A stretch of DNA of 64,000 nt from Taenia hydatigena (GCA_036345935.2 JADWOT020000007.1:1860308-1924307), one strand, 5' to 3'; shown: positions 22,062 to 34,900, counted from the first letter of the stretch. A program made the numbers and translations. The notes: a model not told the origin generated them from the sequence alone.

Positions 22062-23480
22062 TGTTTTCTGTCAGTGCGCAAATGTCCCTTTCATTTCTTT
22101 CAGTTTGTGTCGCTGTTCTGTTTTGTCAGAAATGTCTCTGCTTCTAATATATGGATACCTGAGCTTGGTCATTCATTTATAGCGTCGTCACTGGCCACAT
22201 TGTTAAGACCGTAATAGCACTAGTTCCCAAAAAGTCTAATGTCCCGATTTTCCAAGCCTTAAGTTCTTCAACCCGCAGATCCTTTCATTGGCAAAAGCGT
22301 TCTACTTTACCAGTCCTTTCAGTGTTCTCTATTCCAAATAGATCTCTGTAGTGAGTGCATTTCATGACACCAAAAATGAAAAAGTATAGCCTGATTTAAC
22401 GAAACGTTGAGGTGCCTTTCAGCGGAAGAAAAGTATGCATTAATCACTCCTCCAACGCATACGCGACGGAGGAAGTTTGTATGGACTCGAACAAAATTAA
22501 GCGATTTCCTCGGGTGAAATGAACTTAACGAGTGCAATTCGCGATTGAGTGGCTGATAAAAGGGTTGATGATTTGACTACGGACCGCATTGGCATTATTT
22601 TTATGAATTAATTTGACACTGTCTCCGATTTTGTACCTGTGGCCTCTTTTATGTTGGTGACATACTCTTAGTGCGACTACACTAGCTCTGCCTCGCTGCC
22701 TGCTTTACTACTCGGCTTGTGACTTTACTTTAGCTAGAGGCAGCGATGGGGCAGAAATTTTTACGTCGCTCTTGATAAGCAAAATTATAAAAATCAGATT
22801 TTGGGTCTGCTGAGTTATAAATGTACGGCTATGTATTCCAAAGTCGAGACTACTTGTCATTGGATTCGACACGAAGATGCGGCCGAAATATGAAGGATAG
22901 ATTGGCTTCAGGAGTTAACGCACATGCAGAATCAAGGGTTAGAGGAACACATTCAGATCCCTTTTAATGGATGCATCGCTCTGAAGACCTACCCTACCAG
23001 AAAGAGCCATTTAGGATCACGTTTGCTAAGGTTTTATAATGGATCACATCTAGTAGGTCTTCGTTTCGATGTGAAATGACCAGTGCTGCCTTCCGAATCG
23101 CACAACACTTTGCGATGCTTTGAGAAGGAAAGGAAGAAAGGGGACAAACGTCTGAAGGCGTTACCACTGGCCTTAAACACGCCACATCAGTGTGTCAGTG
23201 GAATGTGAGAACATTGGCCCTATTCGTCATCTCGGCTGTAACAGTGTTGCAACGAGAACATGACAGGACAAATTCCAGAAGATAGAAGAAGTGAGAAGCA
23301 TCATTCAGCTTTAACGAAGCATAGGGGTGGTTTTGGCATTAAGGCGTTGAGTCAAGACTGCCATATTGTGCATTTGCCAATAGCGTGAATATCCTTCATT
23401 TGTTGCACCAGTAAGAAGGTTTGCGGTTTCTTTTCATAAAATAAAATAGCTGTAAGCCGGGTTGTCTAGTAGCATTTTCG
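22062..23480. other. Stretch without recognised content
   Basis: Only short open frames. It lies between the unknown minus-strand fragment and the first copy of the U repeat. Homology to the mirror position on the right (33-36 kb) is not evident by eye. Confidence 0.4.
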
Positions 23481-23489
23481 CTGTCATTG

Positions 23490-24560
23490 GTTAGTTCAAC
23501 AGCATTAAATGCTAGCTTTGAAACACACAAAGGCGATTCACACTGAGGCCAATTATATCACGCCCTAGGGCGTTTCCTTTCATCCGTTGTAAATGTAGAG
23601 CATCGATTCTGGAAAGCGGCTCTAAGTGACATTAAAGTTCACATAGGATTAAATGACCCTATTATGATGTGCCAACAGTTATAATTTCCGCGTTTTACGA
23701 GGCGCATTGCAAACCAAGGGGATAAGTGGAGCCTAATTGAACTTTACAGAAGGTGATTTGCAGAACAAGCAATTCGAACAGCTAATGTGGCACAGTTCTC
23801 GAGGTGCTTGGGGATTCGGACCTGAATGAGGCTCGCATAAGTTACAAACACAAATACTTCTCTCCAGTGCTTCGCATATGTAATAAATGGTAGTGCTGTT
23901 TCCGCTTTTTCTACTTAAATTCAATTGCCATATGCATTTAACGCAAGCCACAAGGCGCAATCAAATACCAGCGTATCCAACGGGTTTTGCTCACCGAGAG
24001 ACATTTGGCAGTAGTTGTGGCTTATGTGCCAAAACAGACATTGACTAAGTACTCCTTTCCGTGACCCATGGAAATAACACAAAATCAGCGAATGATGTTG
24101 CCTATAAAGTCCTGATTTTATGCGGCATGTAATCGAAGACAACAGGCTCTTTGATGCATAAAGGCCATAGTGCTGGTTGTTTACTTACAGAAATCAACTA
24201 ATGAAACACACCAGTGAGGGCTATAACTTTGGGAGCATGCACAAAACTCAATCGCATCATTTGCTGATATGTAGTCGCAAGGTACCCATGCGGCAATTGG
24301 CGCGCAAAACAAATGTCAAAGATGTGGATCAGCGAAGCTCGAAAAATTTGCAGCGAGTAAGCGAGATTAAATAGACCTCAACGATTAGCGAGACAGCAGC
24401 ACCGGAATTTAAAGTGAGGTTGCTGAACTATTCCAATAATGGTTTTGTTTAAACCAAGACACTACAGAGACAAAACATATTGCGGGCTGCTAAACTAATT
24501 GAAAAGAGCGCTAGGGACAGAAGAAGTAATGAAAGTAGGTAGAAAGGATGATTTTAATCG
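23490..24560 (+). repeat. Repeat U, copy 1 (direct copy of 26.83-28.55 kb)
   Basis: Diverged direct duplicate. Anchors: 23492-23553 with 26831-26886 (GTTAGTTCAACAGC / GTTAGTGCGACAGC, both ending TTCACACTGAGGCC), 23670-23720 with 27038-27090, 23930-24030 with 27836-27945 (GGCGCAATC / GGCGCAATTA, then ACAGACATTG / ATAGACATTG), and 24120-24420 with 28080-28390 (GGCGAGACAGTAACACCAG region). No coding frame is shared, so this looks like a duplicated non-coding or long-dead sequence. Confidence 0.75.
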
Positions 24561-25039
24561 CTTAGTGAAGGTATCAGTGGTGACTTCGGTGAGGGAATGG
24601 CACTGATAGACGAAGAAGGAGGTGCTGTCAGCTGTTCCAAACGGTAAGGCTATATTAAACGCAGGTATTTCCACCTTCACCTTTTTAAATACGCTTTTGT
24701 GCCTGCAGATCATACACGAAATTACTTGCTGTGTGAGGCTATTCTAGCAGACCAGTGGCGGCTCACCACAACATGGTCGCGCCTATGAGGATAAATGGTA
24801 CAATTAAGGAAGAACAACAAGTGTGGCATGAGGAAAATGAGTTGATCATTTGCCATTACAAGACAACTGCTGGCTCCTTTAGACCACAAAGCGATCCAAA
24901 GTGTCAGTCGTCTCCATTCCCTGTGCGTCTACCCACCCTTCCTACCTTCAGTGCCAAAGCCGATATTTGTCCTCGGCATCGCCTACTTATCATCCGACGC
25001 ACAATCGATCAGATTCTCTCTTTAAGCATCTGCATTCAA

Positions 25040-25990
25040 CCATCCTGTACCAATCGCTTTAGGAGCTATTTCAAGTGCTCGTTACATGGGCGAAGTAAGA
25101 GTGTGTGCCACTTCATGCGCACGAAATCTAGCCACCCACCGGTCATTGACATATTTGTCATAGCGTTGTTTGGTAATGCTGAGTGGCAATGAGAACCGGA
25201 GGAGTCACTCTTTAAAAGTGACGATGGAGCAAACGGATTAAGAGCGATTACTAGCTACGAGAAGAATAGATGCGGGATGGGAATAAGTGCAACGGCTAGT
25301 GGTAGTCGGCATGAAAGGAAGGGAGGAAGAAGGTTCCATCAGGATGATCGAGTGCAAGGCGCTGCTGGAACGGAATGATAAATCGCACATTTATGGGCCT
25401 TGCACGCTTAAGCAAATAGGGCAGTGTAGAATTTGACACTGGCATTTCCGCGACTAAAAGTTTGAGGGAAGAAACTGATTACAGGCCATGGAAGCCGACG
25501 ATGGGTGACTCATAATTAATGCGTGTTAAGCTCCTAAGTTGATTGGTGGCCACTTGGTTATGACTAGTCAGGTCCTCATTGTAAGACGAAATATAGCAAA
25601 TAGAACTTAAGGCAAACCTTTAATTTGTGCGTTTTACCAATGCTGCGCATTGCATCACACCGGGTTACAATAGACAGCCTTCATTTTAACAAAATCGTAC
25701 CACATCAAAACCATCATTTAGTTTTATAAGCATGCGCTTCGAATTATTGCTAATGTCAGTATAGTTGTTTTATTCACTGAAGAGTGATTGGCTGGCGAGT
25801 TAGTGGTAGTTGCATAAGACGAGTGGATTTCACCGGCCATGGTTAGTCACTAATATTGGGCAAATTTAATGCAATTGTAAAATCCGGCCACAAGTAACCG
25901 ATGTGTTTACTTCTCACCAATGCAATCGCAATCTGAATGTGAACCGAATAGCACAATAGGTGATTTGCGTTTCAAAGATGCTCTGGTCTA
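25040..25990 (-). repeat. Repeat V, copy 1 (inverted copy of 30.96-31.93 kb)
   Basis: Reverse complement of 30960-31930. Anchors: TTAGGAGCTATTTCAAGTGC (near 25059) with its complement near 31908; CATCAGGATGATCGAGTGCA (near 25343) with the complement near 31630; the TGCGCATTG...AAAATCGTA segment at 25646-25700 with 31235-31310; and ATGTGTTTACTTCTC...GCACAATAGGTGATT at 25900-25975 with 30965-31070. This forms the outer part of the left arm of the older palindrome. Confidence 0.85.
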
Positions 25991-25999
25991 ATTTACACT

Positions 26000-26830
26000 C
26001 CTGTGGTTCGCTTCATGAATGCAAATTGTATTCCACCTGCCATTGGCTACTGCTACCACCACTAGTTTTTCAACTGCTTTGCGATTTGTCAACTGCAGCA
26101 GGTTGAATCAAATAGAGCAAGAAAATACGCAGTCTTCAAAAGAATTTGTAGCGTAAAATCAGTCCAGATCAATTTCATCAGGTGATCTTACTAACACGGG
26201 CATTACTTTGCGCCTCGATATTGCACCCAAGAGTTGTATTTGGCGATTCTCTCCTGTGCGCTAAATTCTATCGTGCTGAGTTAGTTCCACTTCCATTTTT
26301 CAAAACTTTGGGATTTTAGCACATATGCGTGAAGAATTTACTTATAGCGCAAAGCCATTTTCCAAAACAAAATCAAAACGATGTAACAATTCAAAAGGCT
26401 GCGAGCATTTTAGGTGGAACTTGACAAATAAACTAAGGTGGATTGCAACAACTTCCACACATTCATCGAAATGCAACTGGTTTTATTACTTAAATTACAT
26501 GTAAATATAGAAAATGCCTCGTGAACTTTCTAAAATTGGATGTGCTTATTAGTCATTTGTCAAATTCAGCAAGCTTTGGCTAGCCTGAAACCGCACAAAG
26601 CAATCTCTCTCCTTGACTCAAAGTGATTCAGTGCTCCAAAATAGCCTCATACTTCATACAAACAACTCAATTTCCTAATCTCTTGTCTGCATTTTTGCAG
26701 CACACTCGCATCTCACACTACTCTGCCAATTTAAGCGGCCTTTTTCATGATTTTCCGGTGACACTCACTGTCTCGGGACCCGTAAGCCTTCTACTACGCG
26801 CAACCATTTTGCTCACAAGCGCCATCATTG
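26000..26830. other. Interior of older inverted-repeat left arm, nothing recognised
   Basis: Lies between V copy 1 and U copy 2. The mirror stretch is about 30.1-30.95 kb, but I could not follow homology continuously by eye. No gene seen. Confidence 0.4.
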
Positions 26831-28550
26831 GTTAGTGCGACAGCACGAAATGTTAGCTTTGGATACACGCGAAGGTGCTTCACACTGAGGCCAACTTTAA
26901 CACACCCCTATTTTATTCTTTTCATCCACTGCGAATGTAGGTCATCAATTCTAACTGGCAGTTCTGTGTGGATTATTCCTTCTCCGTGGAATGATACCAT
27001 GGCTCACATAGTGTTAGATGACTCCAACGTGATGCTCCAACAGTTATACTCTGCGTTTCACAACGCGCATTGCAAGCCAAGAATGTAGATAAAACAAAAC
27101 TATACACCATGAAAGGAGAGTAAATGGAAGTTTTTAAGTATTTAGGCAAAACAATTGGCTTAATTGGAAAGTGTGGCACAGTACTCCAGGTGCTTGAGGT
27201 CGTAGATCAAGACGAAGCTTGCGCCAGTTGCTAAAGCGAATATTTCTTCCTAGTGGTTCGAATGCGTTTTAAAGTGTGCTACTGTTTTGTTTAAATTTGG
27301 TTCACATTCAAAAGTATTTAGTCTAAGGGGACAATAGTCGCAAGTGCATTTGTTGTTAGTAAATATGTCAATAATAGAGAACCAAATTCTTCAATAACGG
27401 CAATCAGCAGACACAGCAACTCATTCTTTGCTTTAGCTGCCAACAATTCTAGCTTCAATTACATTTAAATGAATACAGCACCAATAGCGGAATAATAATG
27501 GTTCATAAGAGATTTTTTATCTATTAAAGGACTGATTCGACGTGGTTCGACGTTAGTGATACGAAGGTTGTCTATTGTGACTAGGTGTGGTTCAATGAGT
27601 GGCATTAATGTGTGTACAAAATAGGGTTTGCCTATGTTTTAGCTGCCATCGTTCATCTATCCAATGAAGGCCACGCCGTCCATAACCAAGTGAGCACCAT
27701 TCAGCTTAAAAGATTGACGCGAGTTTCTTACGAGTTTTAACAAGCGTTTATTTTGTAAGCCACTGTTTATTGACTTTCATAGCCTGCAAATCATTTCAGT
27801 GCTTGAAAATGTAAAGCCGGATGCCCCTATTACCGCTTTTTGCATTCGACGCAAGCAACGCGGCGCAATTAAGTGCTGGCACAACCACTTGAATGTGTCC
27901 ATTGAATTGCACTTGGCAATAGTTGCGATTTACGCACCAAAATAGACATTGATTATGCTTTCCATTACGTGGCCCGTGCAGATAATGCAGGTTAAGCGGG
28001 TGCTGTTGCCTTTTAAGTTACGGGATATTACAATATATTTCCCTCAATAGATGCGCTCTGATTGCTGCACCAAAAGTCCTGAGATGTAGTCAATGCTAAT
28101 AGGTTCTTTGATGTATAAAGTCATAGCGTTGGTTGTTTCTTAATAGGGTCTGACCAAAAAACTCTACTATGGCAATTATGGCGTTAGAGATATGCATGAA
28201 AACGCACTTGCATCATCTGCTGATACAGAGCTTCAAGGTACTTATGCGGCATTCAACGCGCAAAATAGATGCCAAAGCTATGGATCAGCCCGAGTCCGAA
28301 AAAAATACAGTGAGAAGACGAGTGTAAAGAGACTTTTATGAATTGGCGAGACAGTAACACCAGAACTCAAAGTGAATGTGCTGGACTAAATTCTTGCAAC
28401 GTTATTGACGAACCCGAGATATTTAAGGCGTACAGTCATAATGGACTGCTAACTTAATAAAAAGGAGCGATAGAGATGGATGCAGCAATGAAATTAGAGA
28501 GAAAATATTAATTTAAGGATGTTGTAGGGGATCTATAGAGGTAAGCGATG
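26830..28550 (+). repeat. Repeat U, copy 2, with V-like segment inside
   Basis: Direct copy of 23490-24560. The first part (26870-27260) is also the reverse complement of 29635-30075. Between the two U portions, 27540-27820 is instead a direct copy of 31240-31520 (CAGCTTAAAAGATTGACGCG versus CAACTTAAAAGCTTGACGCA, then TAGCCTGCAA in both). The copy is therefore a mosaic of U and V sequence. Confidence 0.75.
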
Positions 28551-29305
28551 AAGGTTTGGCAGCGCCTGTGTTGGTGCTGGAAGGTTGGTAGACATGGTTT
28601 ACAGTTGGGTTGCATGGAATGTAACTGGAGCCTGCGTTTGAACTGCATCGTTGGTTGACAGTTCCTGTGGACGCGTTGCGGTAATCGTACCCAACGCCTG
28701 TGTTGATGCTGGAAGGTTGGCAGTTGCTATCAGTGGTTGGGTTGCAAGGAGTGTCACAGGAGTCTGTGTTTCAATTGCATCATTGCTTGCCGATTTCAAT
28801 GGTTGCGTTGTAATGGGCGCCAGAGAAACCCGTGGTGAAGCTGTGCCATTGGCGGACATTGGGGCCGGTTCCGTTGCAACTTGCATTAATAACGTTTGCT
28901 TTAATACCGTGGTGTTAGCAGACGGTAAAGGTGGTTCCAAGGCGTTGATTTTCACTGAAGCCTGTGCAGATGTTGGCAGATCGTCAGATGGTGCTGATTT
29001 TGGGATTTGTAGGTCATTATCAGAGCATTTTCGACATTGGTAGTTAGCGAAGATGGCTTCAATGCACTTGACGTCAGTTGGGCCTGTGTTAATGTCGTTG
29101 TATTGGTAGAGGATGACATGGGTTCCGTTGTATTGAGCGTTCTTAGGACCTACGTTGATGCTGTGGTAGCAGCAGCAGTTTGGTGTCCAACCATTGCATT
29201 AGATGCTGCTAAATCTTGTAAAGGAAGCGTTCCCTCTACCATCTCTCTTAAAATCTTTGCTTCCACCATAATTTTTCCGTAAGAGGCGCCTTTATAGGCA
29301 AACAT
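28533..29305 (-). pseudogene. Degenerate tandem-repeat (mucin-like) gene, minus strand
   Basis: A minus-strand reading begins at ATG 29305 (MFAYKGASYGKIMVEAKIL...), stops at TAG 29152-29150, continues in the same frame to 28952, then shifts frame and stays open to TAA 28601-28599. The same frame resumes to TAG 28535-28533. From 29131 downward the protein is a string of 22-residue repeats rich in T, A, S, P and Q, such as TTQPLKSASNDAIETQTPVT and ATQPLIATANLPASTQALGT. The composition suggests an O-glycosylated stalk or secreted mucin-like protein; function is unknown. Two in-frame stops and a frameshift of about 11 nt indicate decay, unless unseen introns remove them. It sits in the spacer of the older inverted repeat. 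Confidence 0.6.
28548..29131 (-). repeat. 66-bp tandem repeat array (about 9 units)
   Basis: Units (minus strand): 29131-29066, 29065-29010 (shortened by about 11 nt), 29009-28944, 28943-28878, 28877-28812, 28811-28746, 28745-28680, 28679-28614 and 28613-28548. Alternate units resemble each other best, giving a higher-order 132-bp period: the AATGATGCAATTGAAACACAG segment recurs as AACGATGCAGTTCAAACGCAG 132 bp on. The unit length is a multiple of three, so the frame is preserved across most units. Confidence 0.8.
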
Positions 29306-29599
29306 ACCAAGGGTGAGTGTCAACACTCAAAAGGCTTTGAAAGTCTGCATAATGGTCCTGTGTTCTGCATAGTCCTTTTAAGCCTCTGCCCACATTTATA
29401 GCCTGAGCTAACGCGTAGGCGTCATTTATGCAGTCTCAAGATGAGACCGCTTTCTGACTCACTTTCTGGTTCACTAATATCCTGCGTGCACACACGACTT
29501 TATCTTACACCAAACTTCGCGCGTAAACATAAATAAGGCAAGAACATGGCATTTTTCGCCAAAATGGAAAGATGCCCATTTAAAGAACGGAAATGGCAG

Positions 29600-30080
29600 C
29601 AGCCTTGATCAAAATTTGTAACCACTTGAAAGAAATATTTGCTTTCACAACTTATGCAAGCCCCACCTTGATCTGCAGCCTCAAGGACACAGAGTACTGC
29701 GCTACGCTTTCTATTTAAACCAGTTGTTCCGCCTAAATACTTAGATACTTCCAATCGCCCGCTTTTCATGCTGTTTTACCCATATTCTTGGTTTACAATG
29801 CGCATTGATAAACGCATAGATCACAATTGTGATGTTTAACTATGCTTTACTTATTCCCTTGGTGTACAATGAGCCTCGTGCAACGCGGAAATTTTAACTG
29901 TTGGCTCACCACATTAGAGTCACTTAATCCCATGTGAAATTTGGTGCCACCCCACGGAGACGCAATGATCCACATAAAGCTGCTATCCAGAATCAATGCC
30001 CCACACTTACAATGGAAGAGAGGAAATGCCCTAGGGCGTGTTAAAATTAGCCTTAATGTGAAATAATTGCACGTGGTAGA
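29600..30080 (-). repeat. Repeat U, copy 3 (inverted)
   Basis: Reverse complement of 26870-27260 and of 23550-23880. Anchors: CCCTAGGGCGTGTTAAAATTAG (near 30030) with the complement of ATATCACGCCCTAGGG (near 23560), and the CTAAATACTTAG...CCTCAAGGACACAGAGTACT stretch at 29640-29745 with 27138-27240. It forms the inner part of the right arm of the older palindrome. The overlapping 89-codon minus-strand frame (29769-29500) is broken in the other copies. Confidence 0.75.
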
Positions 30081-30959
30081 CGTTGTTCGGTTCTCCAGAC
30101 AATTTATGTCATGAAATTAGCTGCTTAAATTGGCTGATTAGTGCGAGATGGGATTGCACTTGCGAATTTACCGCAGAACACGTGGACGATGCATTAGAAA
30201 ATTGAGTTGGCTGTGCAAAGATTGGGACTGTAATAGTGCGCTTGGTCATTTTTTGCTAAGGAGAGATCGATCGCTTTGTGCAATTTTGGGCTGGCTAAAC
30301 GTTAAAAATTGGGCAAGTAACTGAGAAGTAGACTAAATTTATCAAGGCACATAGGGCGTTGCCTGAATTCACACGTAATTTACAAAATAAATGTAGATAT
30401 GTGAGCATGCGGAAGTTGTCGCAACCAACATCGAAGAAGTGGGAGTAAGTCATTTTGCTATCCGGTATCTACCTCCACCTTTACTCCATTACCATTCAAC
30501 ATTGTCATGTTGTTTGCCGAGTCCCATCCAAAGCTTTTTTAGATTGAGTCGTCGTTTTGCATTTATTCCAGAAAACTACTTTGCACTACAGATCATTTCT
30601 TCGAGCATATTCTAAACCCTTATGAACAGACACAGCAAAGCTCGGTAAAATAGGGTAGAACCAACTCACAACATGATAGGGTTTGGCACATGGGAGAGAA
30701 ATGCTAAGCACAGCACCTGAAAGTAGCATTCAGGTGCAAACAATGCCCAGGAATGTAGGTATCTTCTGATGAAATTCAGGTGGATTGATTTTGGATCACG
30801 AAGGTATTTTGAAGACTGCGGACCCCATCGTCTTATTCCATTCAGAGTATTGCTGCTAATTGTAGATATTAAGCAGCTCCTAGGTTGGTGACAGTAGCAG
30901 CCAATAACGGTTGATAACGATTCGTACTCACAAAGCAAACCAAAGGAGTGTAAATTGTT

Positions 30960-31930
30960 CAAGAGCGTCCTTAAAACGCGAATCACCTATTGTGCTTTTC
31001 AATCCACTTTCGATTGCATTTAGCCTGAGAAGGCAAAAGCTACAATTGCATTGACGAGAAGTAAACACATCGAGTGCACGTGACCGGATTTTAAAGCTGC
31101 GCTAGATTTGCGCAATAAGGCTGTTAACACGGTCAGTAAGACCCATTCCTCGTTTGTAGCTACCACCAACCCCTTATTCAATTACAAAAATAGCAATGAA
31201 AGTGATAGCTGGAAACGTATGCTCCAAATATGGAAGGGCAGTTTTGGTTTGATACGATTTTATTGAGGCGAAGTCCGTCTATTTTTGGATGGTGTGGTAC
31301 AATGCGCGGCACTAATGATACGTTCAGAATAGAGTTGCATCTTAATTTCCAGTTGCCATTTACCATCTATTCAAGGAAGGCTAGATTAATCATATTCAAA
31401 TGGAAACCAATCAACTTAAAAGCTTGACGCAAGTCTCCTATGGGTTTGGGACTCGCATTCATTATGCGTGTTGTCCATAATTGACATCCGTAGCCTGCAA
31501 GTCAGTCTTTCTCACGAAAATTTAGTTGTAATTATGCCATTTTTTCTAATATTTCCTACTAGTTCTTGTTTGCTGAGGTGCCCAAAGCTTGTAAATTCAT
31601 TAGCAGCCATTATTTTACAGCGGCGCCTTGCACTTGATCATCCTGATGGAATATTTCATCTCACCTCCTATGCCTTGCCTTCATGCTGACTATCGCGTCT
31701 CAGCACCTATTTCCACCCCACAACTATTTTCTCAGCTAGCAATCGCTCCTAGTCTGTTTGTTCTATCACCACTTTCAAAGTGCGGCTTATTTGGTTCGAT
31801 TTCTCACTCATTATTACTGCGAATGGGTAGAGCAATCGTCTTAACAACCGATGGACGGCTAGTTTTCATACACTGAAGCGAAATCCTCTCCCCACTTTGT
31901 CCGTGTAATGAGCACTTGAAATAGCTCCTA
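30960..31930 (+). repeat. Repeat V, copy 3 (right arm of the older palindrome)
   Basis: Pairs with V copy 1 at 25040-25990 in inverted orientation and with 27540-27820 in direct orientation. Paired coordinates sum to about 56950 throughout, which is what a single old palindrome centred near 28.48 kb predicts. No coding frame is shared. Confidence 0.85.
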
Positions 31931-31949
31931 AATAGACTGACGCAAAATA

Positions 31950-34900
31950 GATTAATGTAGTTGAGGTTATGGACTATTTCCTGCGAATTACTTGAAGGAA
32001 TCTGTTTGTGGGCGTGTGTATCCGTGTGTCGGATTGTAGGTGGACTTCATGGCGGGTAAGCACGGCCGCGTGTAATAAAGGTAGGAAGGTTAAGTAGGCG
32101 AGCAGTAGATGGGGAATAATGACAGTGCGGTTCGCCTCGCGGTTGCAACCGCAGATGAACAGCCCATTTTTCTCATGTTGGGGTACGCGTGTGATCCAAG
32201 CCATAAAAATCTGAATAAAGTTGAAACAACAAAATAACTATCAATCTACGAAACCAAGATCAGCGATTATTAGGTGGCGAAGGCTATGCAGTAAGTTAAA
32301 GGAATAAGTTGATGCATGAATATTTGGGTTTAGTTTGAGGCGTTGTGAATGCTCGAGCGTGTGCAGAGCATAAATTTAGCACATTTGTTTGACGCTGCTT
32401 TATTCCTGCCTGCCAAAGTAATAAAGAATCCATTATAAACTGTCACCTTATTGGTTTTCGCCCTCGTTCTAAGTAATGCTTACGTAGAGCTGAAAGACTG
32501 CGTGGTTTGTAAAGTGCCTTCAATTCAACGCAGGCCATTGTCAGTATTGGAAGCCGACTGTCCTTTGAGCTGCTCTGCAAGAAGGAATAGCGATTCCCTC
32601 GTAGCACTGATCGGCTCTCTGGCGAAAAGTAAATGATGATTACCCCACCCTCTCCACTGTGCATACAGCGTTGAAGCGTAGTCACCGCTCACATTGTTAT
32701 CCTCATAAAAATCTTATATAGGTGTCGCGTTCTTCACTTTTGGGCCTCTTGCATGTTGTTTGCTCTTTGTTGCAGAGTTAAGCCCTGTAAATGTGACATT
32801 TTCGTAATGAGCTGACACCAGCCTGCTAAAATGGTCTTACACAGCAAGGATTTACATGCAAAGTCTGCAGACACAAAAGTCCATTTCGAAAGATGTAGAT
32901 GGATCCATCCGCGTGCATTATAGCTCTGCTACAGAAAATAGGTTGCTATGCGTTCATGCAAAAGTGGCACACTTAGTGCACTGTGTTTGTTGGCAAGAGA
33001 GCCGGGTGTTCTACTACCATGAGACGTCTTTAAAGGAGTGCAGTTTCGCATTGAGAGCAATAAAATTGGCCCAGACCTGAAGAATTGACGCCACCACCAT
33101 CGGTAGCATCACCAGTCACTAAACAGCACATGTTGCTCATGTGTCCAATCTATGCTACTTCTCTTCTTCCTTTCGCACATCACCCATTGCATCATCTCGA
33201 ATACGTCGAACATTTCAGCACCTTTTTCATAAATACCAATACGGCTTGCATCAAAACACTTTTCTCCCTCCAGTTGTTACTATTTATGTGATTTGCAAGC
33301 CTTCTGTACCGCAACATTGATAGGATTGGCTATCTTAAGTAGTCAAATCTCAAAAATGTCAGCCTGACACGTAGGACAGGAAATCAGTGTAGTGATTCCA
33401 GTCTCTTTTTTTTTTTCACTTCTCTCCCCTACAGCTGCTGTATAGGTCAAATCCTCTTGATATCCATGAGAGAATTTTCACTTAGTACGAGGGAATAAAT
33501 GCACAGGATAATCCATGCACATATATATAAATGTGTCTCCAGCGTTATATCTGGTTTAGTTTGACATTCTCTGGCACTAAAAGTCGGAGTAAAATCGCAA
33601 AGTTATTTCGGCATGAATGCCAAATTGAACGCAGCTTCTGACAGGATAGCATTTGCAAGGGATGCAAGGGATGTTGCCACTTTTAAATGGTCTTGTGAAA
33701 TGTCAGAACTTATGGTCCACAGTGACTTGGTCCGCAGTTTTCAAAGAGATTAGCATTTTGAGTGCTGTTTATGAAGCTGTATCAGTAGTATTTTGTAGAA
33801 TAAGTGGCAGCACCTAAGTTTCAATCAGGTTGAACGCTATTGATGTCGATCCGCGTGCATATTTGGGTCTTGCTATTGGACTCTGTGGACGACAAAACTG
33901 GTAAGCTGGATGTTGTGCGAGAGATTGTCGACTGCTAAAGTCGATGAAATTCAGATAAATGAAATGTTTCCGTAGTTTAGATTCTGTGGTAGCTGTATTT
34001 GACTGCAATTTTCTGGCATTTAGGGACTCTGAGATTGTGAATTCATTTTTAAGCCTCCACGCGGTTGCTTGAAAAATGATTCGGTTGCTTCATGTTTTCT
34101 AATGCACACGAAGCGATTGCTATAAGCGTATTTGTGGGTTGGGGTCGTCATGTGAACACGGTGTGGGATAGATGCATTAGTTGCTTTCTGACAGGTAGTG
34201 ATTTCGATAGTTGATTGCCCGGTAGAAAATGTGGTCATGCAATTGTTATGTAATATTTGAACATTATGAATAATGCTGGCGTTAGGGCTGCAGCTATCCT
34301 ATCGGTGTGACCATGTTGTAGCGCAGACACAAATTTGTGCGTGGGGTTCATTCAGGCGGAGCATGTCGAGCTCATCCATCCTCTCGCACTGGTCATGAGA
34401 GCACCTACTGCTGCTGCCTTAACTAAGTGTTTTATGTAAAAGAGAAGACCAGATCCAACCCCTAAAGGCATGTGTCCAGTTCGTCGGCGATTGTTTTGCA
34501 ATTTCTCATTCCGTCTTTCATGTGCTGGTCCCACTGGACTTTTTCAGTCTTTCGGTGGTACTAGGACAGCCATGCTTTGCTCCATGCTGCGACCGTTGCG
34601 ATGGGCTTCATATTTGTTAGAATTCGAATCAATGAACCACCAAGCAATCAAGTGATCACAATAAACACCATGTGGGAAGGCAAACCGATGGCAAAATTAA
34701 AAGTGCCAGTGAAGTCCCTTCCTTCCCCACCCTCATTAATTTCATTCACAAGACACTTGCTGCTGAGCAGAATTAAGTAATACGAGTGTAAAATTGCTAA
34801 TAATAGGCGATTTGTGGAGGGGCGCTTCGTAGTTGGTTTTCATAATCACTGCAGTCTCATAAGTATTTAAGAATCTGAATTTTTTTCCTTAACCATTGCC

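Noticed and set aside
28651..29043. 130-codon plus-strand valine/alanine-rich frame over the 66-bp repeats
   Set aside because: Because the unit length is a multiple of three, both strands stay open. The T/S/P/A/Q-rich minus strand has the composition expected of a repeat protein and a non-repetitive 5' lead-in.
28548..29131. CRISPR array
   Set aside because: Units are contiguous 66-mers with no spacers and preserve a reading frame, and the genome is eukaryotic.
33405..33425. Poly-T run as the tail of a minus-strand retroposed element
   Set aside because: No adjacent element body, target-site duplication or reverse-transcriptase remnant is recognisable.
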